Both the position numbers and the translations under genes were made by a program. This document shows, one piece after another, positions 26,101-41,100 of a stretch of DNA of 64,000 nucleotides (its first letter is position 1; each line of letters begins with the position of its first letter). Under the pieces are notes generated by a model that ran no database searches, was not told the DNA's origin, and saw nothing but the letters and a program-made list of their open reading frames with translations. Source of the stretch: Amyelois transitella (lineage: Eukaryota; Arthropoda; Insecta; Lepidoptera; Pyralidae); the NCBI RefSeq assembly GCF_032362555.1, contig NC_083527.1, positions 7,564,001 through 7,628,000 of the forward strand. Direction: 5' to 3'.

Positions 26101-29100
26101 GGCCCTACAGTGAATCACATTCGGAGTCAGCTAATGATCATGAAGTTCATTACATGTAGTGTTTCGAATCTTGCCCCAAGCAACACACCACCCAACTGAA
26201 CGTCAGATACCTTATGATGCCGCCATACAATTATTAGTAGTTACATATAGCAGTTTCTACTTACTGGTGGCTGAGAGAGAACCGCGGTAGATCTTGTCGT
26301 CGCCCACGTCGGTCCAGTACAGCGTGACGCCGTCATCTTCCAGCAGGAAGTCCAGCGCGATGGTGTTCTTCAGAGAGGAGACCAGGGCTCGTGACGTCAG
26401 CGATGGGAGTTCTACTGCGCGGACCTCGTGGCGGTTGCTGGAAGAAGTACAAGAACAAGCCGTATGCAAGTTTCATTTAATTCATGAAATTGAAACGTTT
26501 GGAGTATACTCTGTAAAATAAGCTTGATTTTGGAATATAGCATTCATACTTTCGAAGTTAGTCAAGCCCTCTTCACAGTCAGAAAGACACTATGAAAAAG
26601 CAAGTCTGTAAGCCTCTCACCTATAGACCAACACAGGTGTAGCCGCAGCCGTGCTCTTACACGTAAACCCGTCGTCCGCCAGCCGGAACCCGTCATAGCA
26701 CGAGCACTTGTACTTGTTCTTCTGCGGCGTGCAGAGCTGGCTGCACGCGCCCCACGCGCCGCACGCGGGCGCGCACGAGCCGTCGGGGCGCGCTAGCAGC
26801 GGCGCCGGGCACGCGCACACCGGGCCCGCCGGCGACGGCCGGCACGCGTGCGCGCACGCGGCGGCGGCGCACATCGGCTCGCCTGCGGGGCATACCATAC
26901 TCGTATTGATTCAAAATTTGGGGTGTAAGAAATAGAACTTTAGTAACTGGCCGGGCAAAAGTTAGACCGATTGAAAAACTGCTGGACAATAATTTGCAGA
27001 GGTTTACCTTTATATCTACCCTGAACGATGACTACCACCATGTTTACCGGCAAAAATCAAGTAATGAAAATCGCAGCTCCAGCAATATCGAAGTTCAATG
27101 GATGGATGGATAGAAAGATCTTCCAACTCCAAAGTTCACTCTTACCACACATAACCCGTCAAAGTAAGCAAAACACATCACGCAGCGCGTCGCGTTGTCG
27201 CACAGGAGCTACATAGTTAGTGTACACACCGCAGCGGTCGGCCTCGTCGGCGCCGTCCGCGCAGTCCGGCTGCGAGTCACACTGCTGCGGCAGCGGCACG
27301 CAGCGCGTCGCGTTGTCGCACAGGAGCTACATAGTTAGTGTACACACCGCAGCGGTCGGCCTCGTCGGCGCCGTCCGCGCAGTCCGGCTGCGAGTCACAC
27401 TGCTGCGGCAGCGGCACGCAGCGCGTCGCGTTGTCGCACAGGAGCGAGGGTGGGGGGCAATCCAGTGAGAGGTCACGCGGGGAGCTCGTGGAGGGGGCGG
27501 GCGTGGTGGGGAGGGGCGCGCACCCCGCCTCGTCGGACCCGTCGAAGCAATCCACGTGTTGGTCGCAGCGAAACTCCTGCAAAAAAGTAGCTTATGTTAG
27601 TGATAGGATTGATGCAGTTTTGATTTAGAGATGACAATGTACGCGGAAAATTTTGACTCCCCCGATATATCGCGCGATAAACTATCGTTGTCCCGTTTCT
27701 TCCGTTCTTTCCTTCAGTCATACTTTTATAAATAGCTTATGATAACCCAGGCTCCCTATCCAATCAATAATATCCACGGATATATAATGAACCACTCACA
27801 ATCCGAATGCACTCGCTGTTGTTGCACTGGAACTCGTGGTCCTCGCACAGCGCGCGGTCGGCGGGCTGCGGCCGGTGCTCGTGGGCGCTGTAACACAGGG
27901 AACATTTCTGTAAGAAGGGTACCGGTAGGTCATCTAGAAAGTTACAAAGGCCCTGGTTCTTAGGCAGTCAGGAGTCATGAAATCCATACTAATTTTGGTT
28001 TGTTTCTTTTGACCTCTTCAAAGTCAAACCACTGAATCTTTGCATATATATAGTGTGGAGTATGGAGAAGAACACGTCAAAAACATAAAAGCTTTAAAAA
28101 AAAAACTCACAGTGAGTTGTGTTTGGTGGTGGTGAGTGGCGGGGCGGCTTGAGGCTCTGTCTGGCAGTTCCGCTCGTCGGACGTGTCTCCGCAGTCGCTG
28201 ACGCCGTCGCAGTAGTACTCCCACGGCACGCATGCGCCGTTGTCGCAGGAGAACATGGCGCCGCATTCTGCACTCTCTGATAAACATACAGACAACATTC
28301 TCATTAGCTTTTTTATACGACATATAGAAAAAACTGTGAACATTGTTACATTATACCATGCGGAGAACAGAAAAGACATTTACACTGCCAATAGGCTATT
28401 TGACTGTATTAAAAATATACATTTCTTTTATGTCATCAGTCTTAATATTATTTTTTTGGAGCGATTTGTAATAACGCAAGATAAAAATATTGCATTATTT
28501 AAACAAAATCCGTATCAGAAAATTAGGTTTTTATATGCAGCTGTCACGTGACTAAAAACGAACGTGATTGGCTATTTCTATTATGACGTCAATTATCCAT
28601 AAACAGACTGTGGATCGTACCGTTCCTTAGTGTTCGCTATTATTTTTCAAGATTTTATAAGTGTTTGATCGCTCAGGATTACTCAGATAACATAGGTATT
28701 TAATAATGGAAACCAATTCCGCGAAAGCTGACAGTCGAAACCTACAAAAAGTGGACGCAATACTTAATGGTTGGAAGATGAAATCTGGATTGTCTTCTTC
28801 AAAGACAATCCAGATTTCTATGCTGCCGAACTGAGGAATGTGAAAACATCAATGTAAGTATATCTTGGTAACCACTGATCTTACATAATGATCTGAAACC
28901 ACTTCTTGCGAATATTCAAATCCATCGGCATAGAAAAAACAGTTTCGTAGGAGATTTTATTGTTGTATTAGTGCATTGAGGCACTGCATAACATTTATAG
29001 GAACTCATTTTAATAATTTTCACACATATGACGTGGCACAAGTTAAATAAAACAAGAGAAAATCAAAACTTTTCGAAACACCAACAAGCTTTGTATGATA

Positions 29101-32100
29101 TTTACACGAAATTTACGTCACTGCATGCCATGGCCGCCATATTGCTAAAAGTCGCGTTTTGGCGGCATATTTGAATATTTCATTTTCTTTTTCGATTTTT
29201 TAATAAAATAGCTGTAATAAAGGCAGAAAAGTATTTTTGTAGGGCTCCTTATAAACAAACAAATACCCTAAGATAGTTTTTAGAACTTTGTCAAATAGCC
29301 TATTGCATAATTGAATTCTCGCTGTAGCATCACACACGTCGTGTTCACGGATTTTCACTCGTATGAGGTCATATTAGGGCAAGATTTTTAATTACGATAC
29401 CTGCAACTTAGGGATTTTCAAGGCCAGCGTGAATAGCATCTTAAACTTCGTCTCGCTTCCCACCAGACAGATACTGATCAAGAAAAAGCATTCGGTCCCC
29501 TTGTATCGCATTGACATTGTTTGTATTAATCGTTGCATTTATCGAAGTTATCGTCAAAGAGATTGCCATAGATCAATTTATCACTAGATGGCGGCTCGTA
29601 ACCCTCGGTGAGTCACGGCGCACGACTCACGGCAGTCGTCCTCGTCGCTGCGGTCGGCCGGGCCGCAGTCGCGCGCGCCGTCGCAGCGCCAGGCGGCGGG
29701 CAGGCAGCGCCGCGACGCCGCGCACTGGAACTGCGCCGCGCCGCACGACGCCGCCTGGCACGCCGCGGGGGACTCGTCCGTGCCGTCTACGCAGTCTGCA
29801 ACAGAAACAAAACAAAGTTACTCTAAATATATAATCGCACGTTCGGCTGGTTTAAGATTCAAAAGGTGACAGGTTGCTAGCCTATCGCCTTAAAGAATCC
29901 CAAGTTTATAAGCCTATCCCTTAGTTGCTTTTTACGATATGGAAAACACATGTAGTGGTCCTATTCCTGACGATGACAAATTAAATAAAACTGTTTTATT
30001 TTGAAACGCAAAACAGAGTATAACCCTTATAACTCATTCGAGAAACAATATTGTTCAAATACAGACACTTGCGGAGAAACTTTACACCCTTGGACTTTGA
30101 TTTGGTATAAACAGAGATCCGTTCTACTTATCAAATGACGTTAGCACGACTTAACGTCCGTAACCATATAAATATTGTAATAATAGTGCATACCTTTCAG
30201 GCCGTCGCAGACCCAAGTTCTCGGGATGCACCTGTTGACGTCACACTGCATGTATAGCTCGCTACAAGTCCGGTTGGCTGCAGGAGAGATAACGACATAA
30301 ATCATAGAGGTCCCATCACACTTCCTTGCGGAACGCCATCCCTAAATAAGCTTCAAGATCTAATTAGTTTTCTATTATATTACAATTGTGTTTTGAAAAG
30401 ACTTAAGAAACGCTTATCTAAAAGAAAATATGTATGTATTTTAGAAATAATTCGGATTAATTTTGGCTTTGATATCAGCTGTTTAGGCAGATCTTAATCA
30501 AATGCCTTTTATAAGTTATTGGATTCCATTAAATTCCTTATATACTGACCGCAAGGTCCTGTCGGAGAGGAATCTTCATCGGAGCCGTCAGGGCAGTCGT
30601 CGTCTCCGTCACACATGTACTGCGCGTCGATGCATACTCTGCGGAGACAGCGTGGGGTAAAAAATATGTTGAAATTTAAGTATTTAATATTGTATTTGAC
30701 AATTGTAGTAAAGTCGTTTATCTGATAGTGGTTACAATTTTCTCCCACGTTTGTCGATGGTTCATAAATAGAATACAATTTCTTTCTTCTTACGTACATC
30801 CCCGTTTTAATATTCCGGGGAGGAGCCCGGGGTCCGCCATTTGGATAAACAGAATACAAAATAGTGTAGTGGTACTAACCCCCGGCCGCAATGGAAGTGG
30901 CCGGGCTGGCAGCGCTGCGCAGGCGCGTGCTCGTCGCCGCCGGGCTCGCAGCGGCCGCCTGCCGCCGCGCGCCCCGCGCCGCACGCGCACACGTGCGACG
31001 AGCCGCGCGCGAGGCACAGCTCTGCGCAGCCGCCGTTGTTCACTGAGCAGCGGTTGCTGCCTGGAGGATAGACGAGAGACGAATTTATTGTATAAGCACT
31101 TCGAAAAATTAAATCCAAGAAAAATACGATCTTAAAATCGTCACAACTCGATTTTGCACTTTGCTTGTTTAACATAAATGTAGGCAGAGAGACCTACGTG
31201 AAAAAATTATGTGAATAGATTATCATAAAATACTAACCCGTTCTCCCGGTGTTAGACACCAGTTTGAGGTCATACAGCGGCGGTGGGAGAGAATACAGGG
31301 TGGTCACGTTGTCGGTTCGAGACAGACGTCGGATTGAGCCCGTGGCGTGCTCGCTCCATATAACTGCACCTGTATATATTTCCAATTTATAAATAAGACT
31401 CAAACAGGACGAACGCGTTTTGTTTTCAATATCCACGCCTCATTTTCGGAGAGGTAGACCGACACTACATCTTTTCATTTGCATCGATCCCTTAATCGTT
31501 TTATTTGATTTATTCACATTCATTCATAAATATTTTCAGTCAAGCTTACTACTCCAACAGTTTGGGGTACTCTTAACCTGACAATTTACCTTAACGTTCC
31601 CGATTAAATTAAAGGAAAATTTAATTTATTAATACCCTCATAGACAGCCAGCCCGTACGGCTTCAGCACCGGCGTCTGCGGCGCGTCTCGCAGCACCAGC
31701 TCGCGTTTGCCCGACGACAGCTCTAGTCGCTCGATCTTGTTCAGGTAGGTGTCGCACCTACAAAAATATTGTTACTTTTTACAACCGGCACTAATTATAT
31801 GGATCTAATTTCAGAAGGAGTATGTTAATTTCAATGAGACGTTTTTCAACAGACAGAATTTCATCATCAGAAATTGTAAAAGAAACAAAAAAATAAACTT
31901 GATAATAAAGGGTTATCGGAATCATACGGGCCGATAGATACTGCAATAGGGTCAGGCAGAAAACTAAACAGACTGCAAATAACCGTTGCATTCTTTATGT
32001 TTGTTAAGTACACATTTCTAGCCATCGATTGCTAAAACAAGTTTCTCTCAGCTTCGGGGCCTGGGGTCCGCTTAAGAAGTGCTAAGACAAGTTTGAATAT

Positions 32101-35100
32101 TGAAATAAGCCAAGGATCAGAACCCAATATTTAACCTGGAATCAACTTTTTACTTACCAGTACAGGTACTCCTGGTAGAGAGCCAGTCCGTTAGGCCAGT
32201 GCAGATCTTTGTCCAGCAGCGTGCGCCGCTCGCTGGCGTCCATCAGCGCCGTCTCCAGCCGCCCGCCCGACGCCGAGCTCGCCCACACCGACCAGTACAT
32301 CACGCTGTTGGCAGAATTAGTCATTAGCTTCAAGTTTAAATGTGGATGAAAATATTCATTATTCTCTTGAAATGTCTAATTAAATATCGGAGTTTATGGC
32401 CACCACTTATGAGTGAGAAAGTCAGGATTCCAATTTGAAACATATAAACACATTTGTTTGCTAAATTTTGCAGACAATCGGGACAAAAGCCGATGACAAT
32501 TTTTAAAGTAAAGATATCACATATTTCAGTAAAACCTTCGATCATGTCAGTTGCAAGATTTTTTGGTAAGAAATAACTTTTAATTTATAAATTTACTCCA
32601 TGTTTCAGCTGATTTAAAAGGACTTAACTGGTATGAAAACATTTAGCTTTAAATTTAAGTAATTGTATTCTTTCGTAAAACTAAAAGGCAGGAGTACCAC
32701 AAGGACTTGAATTAGGACCACATAATTTCGTGACCTTTTTGTGTTGGCAACGCGTCCATGGGATCAAAAGTACATAGTTAAATAGTCTTGACGGTTTAAG
32801 TTCTCGTTCCTGCTTTACTCGTTGAAGTACACTTCATATTATATTAGATATAACAGTGATATACCCATTGGCGGGGTCGAGCGCGACGGCCCGCGGGTTG
32901 AAGTCGGGCTCCTGCAGCAGCACGCGCGCGGCGCGCGGCGCGTCCAGGCGCGCCACGCTCAGGCGGCCCAGCGCGTCGTCCGACCAGTACAGGTTGCGGC
33001 CTGGCGACACACAAAACATTGTACATATATATCACTCCTATATTCCTTGCAGGGCCTCGTTCAGCTGTTTTGCTTGATGATAGAATTGAGATTCGTATAG
33101 TGACAAACACAAATAATTAGTCCATTTCTTGGTACTAATATCAAGATAAACAATTTTGAAATTTCTATAATTAAAAAATAATGTTATACCGTAATGTGAA
33201 ATTGCCACAGGAATAGAAATTAATTCTTATCATTTTTAAATAAAATGTAAGTTTAACCAACTGTGGTGCGCAGAAGAGTTATGTTTACCGATCGAAACTC
33301 CGCGTTTCAAATGTTTTAAAAATGTATGTAATGTTATAACTGACCGATCCAGTCAATGGCGAGCCCCTCGCAGTTGTCCACGTCCTCCGAGACGAACACC
33401 TCGCGGCCCGTGCCGTCCAGCCGCTGGCGAACTATCTCGTATCTGACGGAGAAATAATAAGTTAAATAAATAAATGTTCACGGGACAAATTACACAGATT
33501 GAGTAAGTTTGAGACTTGTGTTATGAGATAGTATCTCAAAGATATTATATTTTATAATAAATACTTATATAACCAACCAAGCCAATCAGAAAAAGTTGGT
33601 TTCTCATCATTCCCTGACCGGGATTCGAACCTAGGAGCAACAGTGACACAGACAAGCGCACTACCGATGCGCCATAGAGGCTCAGCTATTACATCTATTG
33701 TAGCTCAATTCTATGTAGACAAGTACCACCATAGATCACTTTCAGTATATTTACGATACAAATGTAAACTCTATAGCGTAGGTCACAGACCGCCCACTAG
33801 AACGATTATATCCCACCTAAACAAGGAATGGAATGGATTGGAAGTGTTTAATTATGTTTTTTCCAGTCAAGTTTTCTCATAGTCATTTTCTCATAGATCG
33901 GGGCGGAAAACCGGAGGTACGAGGTATCATGCTCCTGTGAAAAAGCAATCTGACCTGTGCACATCGCAGTAGTAGAGATACTGCTTCTCCAGGTCGACGT
34001 CGGCGGTGGTGGGGCGCGCGGCGTCGCTGGCGGGCGCGGCGGCCTCGTCCTCGGACGGCGACAGCGACAGAGCCTGCACCATGGGGGGAGACCCCCGGCC
34101 TACTACCAGGTAGCTGTCCAACTCCACGCCTGGCAATCATACGGTATTTGATTAAGATCTGGATAAGTATTTTACCAATACCGTTCCAGACCTTAACTAA
34201 ATCCTTTTTTTAATTAGTTTTTAGGTTAAAATAAAACCACGACTTTGAAATTGCCACTATCCCTGCATATTCTTTCTAGTCTATTCACGAAGCTTAATAG
34301 AACATTCTCACTTATTTCTTCTTCATCTTAGGGCGCCAGGACGTCAGGTATAAATTTGTGTTTGTACCATCGTAATAAATAAACGAATGGGAATATTGTG
34401 GTCCGATTTTGATCAATATATCATCCTTAGCTACATTCAATGAAAAGTCGTTAATATGTCTGGAATGGGGTTGTTGTTTTTCTTAAAAATATATTTTCGT
34501 TCCATGAATTGAGCACTCACGCTCGCAGTCGAAGTGGCCGGCCAGCCGGTAGCCGTGCCGACACAGGCACTGCGCGCGCGCCGCGCCGTCGCTGTACGCC
34601 GGGATGCAGATGTGCGCGCAGCCGCCCTTGTTCTTGGCGCACGGGTGGGAGATCATCTAAGGGACAAAGGTTTTATGGTTTATTATAGGTACTCAGTTCA
34701 CCGTACTCAGGTCCTGATATTGTCTGATTTCAAATAAAATTCTAAGCTAAAGATTGAGATCTATAAATGTTTTGACCCCGACCGAACTAACTAATGCGCC
34801 TACTACGTCGCGACCATATTTTTTTCTTATTCGAAACTTCAGTAAAAACGCCGTCTAACTATTTTTAAAGTAACTAATTTTGGACACTTTCTGCATCGTG
34901 GTTAGTGCCGTGACGGCCTCTAGATCCAGAGATACATGATATACAAGATAGACTGGTTTTAGTCTGTTATATTTTTATTTGGACGGTCCGTATTGCTAAG
35001 CGTGTAGGTCGTTTCAGTATGGAAAGCATTGCAATCAAAGGGCCCGAGACACGAAGGAATGGAATGCATAGTTACCGGTTGCCTCTGCCGGTGGTAGACC

Positions 35101-38100
35101 ACGGCGGCAGTGGGCGCATGCGCAGTGTCGAGCGGCGGCAGCGCGCGGCGCGAGCGCGGCGGCCAGCGCGCCTCCACGCGCACGCGCCGCGCGCCCCACG
35201 CCGGCAGGTACAGCCACGGGCCCAGCACGGAGATCTGTTGCAGCTTCTGCGTCTAGTGGGCACACAACACGTTGATAAAGTGAGTACGTTTTTACCTCTC
35301 CACTAGTTTGGTGAAATGTCGGACAGTTTATCACAAAATAGGACCGCGGCGATGACATAACAATAAGAACGCGATTGTGTTTGTGACGGTAGTTGGAGAA
35401 ACAATATATGACGGTGGATGCATATTTCTCGGACATACGGAGACAAACATAATCAGGACTACGCTACTGAAATGCGGCAGAATGTCGACTGTAAAAATGA
35501 ATTTGCGCGTTACAACCTAATATCCTTTACGGGGACAAAGACTGAAAGGTCACAGCAGCAACATGACTTAAAGGTAGAATTGAGATTCTAATAGTGACAG
35601 TATGTTAGCCCTATCCCCTAAAGGAAGAATCCCAAGCTTATTAATCTATCTCTTAGTCGCCTTTTATGACATCCATGGGAAAAAGTGATCCTATTCTAAA
35701 GTGCATTAGTGCTGTTCTTAATAACACAGTTTCACTTTTACTTTAACTATTTACGTAAATGAAGCTGACCCTATAAGCGTTCTTCACGGTGACTCTGTTC
35801 TGGCCATCGTAGTCGGCCCGCTCGACGGTCTCCAGGTAGGTGTCCGCCCAGTAGACGTGCCCGCCGGCGGGGTCCAGCACCAGCGCGGTGGGGTACACCA
35901 GCTTGCGCGCGGCCAGCGGGCGGCGCGCGCGCCCGTCCAGCGCCGCGCGCCACACGCCCGCCGGCGACGCGCCCCACACCGACCAGAACATCAAGCTGCA
36001 ACAGGATGGTAGTTGGCGTCAGACGCTATTTGTATAATCATTCCCAGACAAAAAAGCTTCAACTTCAGACGGGAAAAATTACTTTAAACCTTTTCCATAG
36101 CATTCTATCTCTTCCCAGTTGATTTAAATCATTATTGGAAAGAGAGGGAAGAGAACTAAAAAAACGGAAAGAAAAAGGTCATTCTAAGTAATATTTTTTT
36201 GTGATTTCCGTTGATTTCAAGACAAGGTATAGCCGTCTGTGTATGTACTGAGCGGACACAAATAGCGAAGCATGGCATCTAGGAGCACAAAAATATGAGA
36301 GAAAAGTAGTCATTTCCTCTCTTTATTTGCCAGGTGGAAGAAGGAGGCGGTCGGCAGTGAGATACACAGCGAGGTAGTCACCCTCTGCGCGGGTCGAGCG
36401 CGAAGCCCTGCAGCTTGTCGGCGGCGGCCAGCAGCAGCCGGCAGCTGTCCAGCGCGCCGCTGCACACGTACAGCGCCGAGCTGCTCTCCTCGGCGAAGTA
36501 CATGTTGCCGGAGATCCAGTCTATTGCCAAGTGGGATATCGCTGCAAACAAAACATACGGATGGTCAGTCGTGGAAACAGATCAAGGAAGGTATAGAAGT
36601 GTGTGCAAGTGCCGTGCTCCTTTAGTTCAATTTATGTGTAGATATTGTACTATTGCGCTTGGTCGAACAAAATATTTGGGTTTAAAAATAATTCCCTAAA
36701 ATCAGAATCAATCGAGATAAATATTTTATTCAGAATATAGGCCATCGCAGCCACTTTTAATATGTTTTGAAAGAGCCGACCATATAAGAATACAGATTTT
36801 CGTAATCGAAAATTAATTGTAGATTATAAAATTAAGATTTGGACAAAACCAAAATCTCGATTTAATTGGTTTGTTCATTGTTTAGTCATGGGTATAAGAA
36901 ACTAGTGACTCACAGTTGAGCGTGGGAATGAGCGGCGGCTGGGGCAGCACCCACCGCTGGGAGAGGTCTGCGCGCGCGCACACCAGCGCCGAGCGCGACA
37001 CGTTGTTGTGGATGTAGCAGAACGTCCTGTCAACACGGGTTTCATCAATACAGCAGAGAAACATGAACAAAACTATTAAAACAATAATAGAAACTGATAA
37101 TTTTGTTGTTTTTGTCATCACTAGATGGCAGTGGGAAAGCTATGTTAGATGCGGCCTATCAATCTGATACTAGTGTTGGCCCCGAACACACGACAAATAA
37201 ATAAATAACAATATTTACTATTGCATTTGACCATGAACTTAGTTACCCGTTAGAGAAGTTGATGTCGATAGCTCGCACGTTGAGCGCCGACAGCGACAGG
37301 TTCCTGTCGGGCTGCCCGGGCTCGGCCACCAGGACCTCACTCGGCGTCACCACGAGCACCGACAGGGGAAGGGACGGGGGATCTGAAAAGTAATGCTTTG
37401 ATTGAAGGCAACTTTATTGACGCAACCCCTCTTCCTTTTCTAGGAGCCCTATATAGTTATAGGCGGACCACAGGCTTCTTACCAGGAACGACGCAAACCA
37501 AGCTTGACGCCAGGCGGATGATGAGAAACAGTGTGGCAAACGCGCTAGGAAAATCCACGACGCACTTACTTAAATGAATAAAAATATGTGACGTTTAGGT
37601 AAAACACGTCTCGGGTAAGTAAGATTATTTAAAGATCCACAGAACAACTACAACTTTTATTATCGGCCTTGTTTAACAACATTAAAGGGCGTGGGGTTAG
37701 CTATAGACACGAGAGATCACGTATTGAATCCAGTATACTGACCGTTGATAGGCACACAGTCTCCGCCCTCCAGCCGGTAGCCGTCCACGCAGGAGCATGA
37801 GAACGATCCCACAGTGTTGTGGCAGAGCTGCGCGCACGACGACGGTTCAAGGCACTCGTCCCTGTCTGCAACATTATACAATACAAATCCAATTATTTAC
37901 ACATAATTATCCATTATCCAATTATATATACTTATTATGTTTGTATGTGTCTTTTACAGTTACTATGTTTCTCACCTAAAATGACATACATACTCCTATC
38001 ACCAATTTTAGGTGAGAAACGTACAAATACAATAGTGTCGAAAGGACTGAAAGATGAAAAATGGCGATTCTTACCTACACAATGTCCGTCCTCCCCCACG

Positions 38101-41100
38101 GGCTCGAACCCGTGCTGGCAGTAGCAGCGGCGGCCCTCGTGCGTGGGGCGGCAGCCCACGGCGCAGCGCTCGGAGCAGTTCCCGCCTTCTACTGACATCT
38201 CTGAAATACCATGTACAATGAAAGAAAATGCTATTTGGACAGAATTTTTGGATGAGGACATCACATCAGCTGGAGGAGTTAAATTTATCTACTAGATTAG
38301 GTAGTTAGCTATGTTAAGGAGAGTATTATCGCAACTAATCCCACAATTTCAGGTACAATTATGAACTCAAGCGCTAAAATTAATTTGAAAATTAATGGAA
38401 CAAAGAAAGTTTAACAAATAGAAACGTGTTTGATCACAGTCACCTTAGTATAAACCGACTTTGATATTTGAATTGTGGTGGCAGCGGTGGGATATGACCC
38501 GCCTTGTTTCAAACTGGATTTAGATACTCACTGTTGTCGTCACAGATGTCCCACTCGTCACTACCGTCGGGACAGTGCCGCACGTTGTCGCAGAACTGGT
38601 AGACAGGCACGCAGACGAACTGGCCGTCCATGGGCGTCGCGCATCGGGCTTCGTTGCCCGGGCATTTGAAGTCCTTCTCGCCTGGAACATGAAGAATGAA
38701 CTGTTACTGATTCTTCTACAAAAGAAAAGCCACAGAATGGAGTAAGATTGCGGAAAGAAATATGATTTTGTCTTTAGTGTTGTCGTTTGAGAATAAGCAG
38801 TTTACCAAAAGTTATTTTCATGATCTAAGCTGACTTGAATTTCCTTGCTATCAGGGTCACGTATGTCAGACGGAAATTGCTTAATTACCTTACTGACCCG
38901 CTGTTGGTCACTAAAACTATTTTCCGACGGTCTTTTGGCCTTCAAACGGTTCGACATCATAATTATTCGTCCTAGGGAAATTGCGCGGCAGAACTACCCT
39001 TCTATCTTTGAACATTGCCGACAGAACAGAGGAGTCCATTATCAGAACAATTCCCTTCTTAGCCTTTCGCTGTAAACTCATTAGTTCGTACACGTGTAGG
39101 GCTCCTCGTCGGAGTGGTCGTCGGGCCCGCAGTCGGCATCGCCGTCGCAGCGCCACGACTCGGCGATGCAGCGGCCGCTGCGCGCGCAACGGAACTGCGT
39201 CGGCAGGCAGGTCGTATTCCATGCTGTCGCACACAAAATTACAATGATACAAGTATTTTTCAAGTCACTTGTGGCCAACGAAAAAATTAAATAAATAGGA
39301 AAAATTAAGTACATGAATTGAGTTAGCCTCAGAAGTAATGTCTACTCTGCAAGGGATAAAGACGCGACTAAATGAATGAATGAATGCGTCAAAGAATCAG
39401 GAAAATCAAAAAGAAAATTTTCCATCATGATCTGACTGGGGACCTCTTGGTTCAGAGCCGAGAATCCGACAACTTCGCCAAACAGTTGACGGACTGTTTG
39501 ACTTTTTTTATTTATATATACTTAAATATACCTATGCCTTAAAAATCCCAGAGCTCGTTTATTTATTGAGACTCGACTAAAGACTTGCCACGCAACTTAC
39601 TGCAATTAATTTCATCGGAAGCGTCGTCGCAGTGCGGGCGTGCGTCGCAGCGCCAGGCGGCGGGCACGCAGCGCGAGCCGTCCGCGCACGCGAACTGCCC
39701 CGCGCCGCACAGCGCGCGCCCGCCCGCCTCGCCCGCCTCGCCGGGCACGCCTGCGACACAACGAACACGACACTAAATATCTACACTATATATTAATATT
39801 ATAAAGAGGAAAACTTTGTTTGTTTGGTTGTAATGAATAGGCTCAAAAACTACTGAACCGATTTTAAAAATTCTTTCACCATTCGAAAGCTACATTATCC
39901 ACGAGTAACATAGACTATATTTTATTTTGGAAAAAAATAGGGTTCCGTAATATATTTGGATTTTTCGGACACAAACTGAAAAAAATCAACCAAAAAGTTA
40001 CTTATTTTGCGTACGCTGCCTAAACTACAAAAGATAGAACCATAAAATGTTTTAATTAATTGTAGATCTTATAAATATCTACAAAAAAGTTCGCGACACA
40101 CTATACCTATCTATGTCGAGTGAGGCACAACAACCACATTTTTATTTAAAAATATTGAATTTTTTGGTCTACATTTAAACGCGTTTTTTTTTTACTCATG
40201 CTATTAATCCTTATCAAAATAAATAATTTCATCAATAAGTACAGTTTATGTAGATAATATTTGGTCTTTGAATGATTAAAATTGGACGTTTGGTTTTGAA
40301 GTTGTGGTGAAATTAAAATATTACGATTTCTGCTGCACGGCCCGGGACTGCAGGCAGAAGTGACACTTTTGCCGGGAGCAAGACTTAGTTAGCCGCTTTG
40401 CGGGCGGTCCTTTAGTTAGTTCTAATAGAGATATATTTAGTATCGGCTGTACATCCGTGCGAAGCCGGGGCGGGTCGCTAGTTATTCTATATTATTGTTG
40501 GCCTTTAAGCGAAGAAAACCTTTAGTGCACGCTAGCTGCATTTCTTCCCGAGAAAAAGCATAAACAAACTTGGGATTATACTATTCAGCGATGAGCTAAT
40601 AATCTGTCACTGAGCCTTGGCGAGACTGTAGGCTCTGTCTAACACGTAGGAGATAAAGACGTGATATGTTTCCACGGACAACGAACCGTTACGGTGTAGA
40701 GCGACACTGGTTATACGGAAAGTTCTGGTTAAAGTTAGGATATCCGAAACTGAGTTTACATAAAAATATTGATATGGATGAGGCAAAAGTATTCGGGACT
40801 CTTTGGAAATATGCCGTTTTAGTTCCAGAAAAGAGGCATGATACATACACAATAAAGATGATTTGATTTGATTATGTTATGGTTCAGTACCTACAAGGCT
40901 CCGTTTTACTTATCATACAAGAAAACTAGGTACTAAGTAGGTATATCTATGCGTCTATCTATGCACAGAACAGCGGAACTCCCCGACAGTGTCTTCAGAG
41001 CGACTGATAAGGTATCGCGGGTCAGGGGTGACATTCCAGGAACGACGGGACAAAGCTGCTCTTTCATACGAATAACATTGTTCCTATCTAAACCTAGTTG

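Noticed and set aside
27179..27445. CRISPR-like or satellite array
   Set aside because: Only two full units plus a partial one, without spacers, and the unit contains LRP1 exon sequence.
33605..33686. A tRNA gene on the minus strand
   Set aside because: A and B boxes are present, but stems do not pair as a tRNA and the sequence continues into a SINE body found again at 23287-23475.
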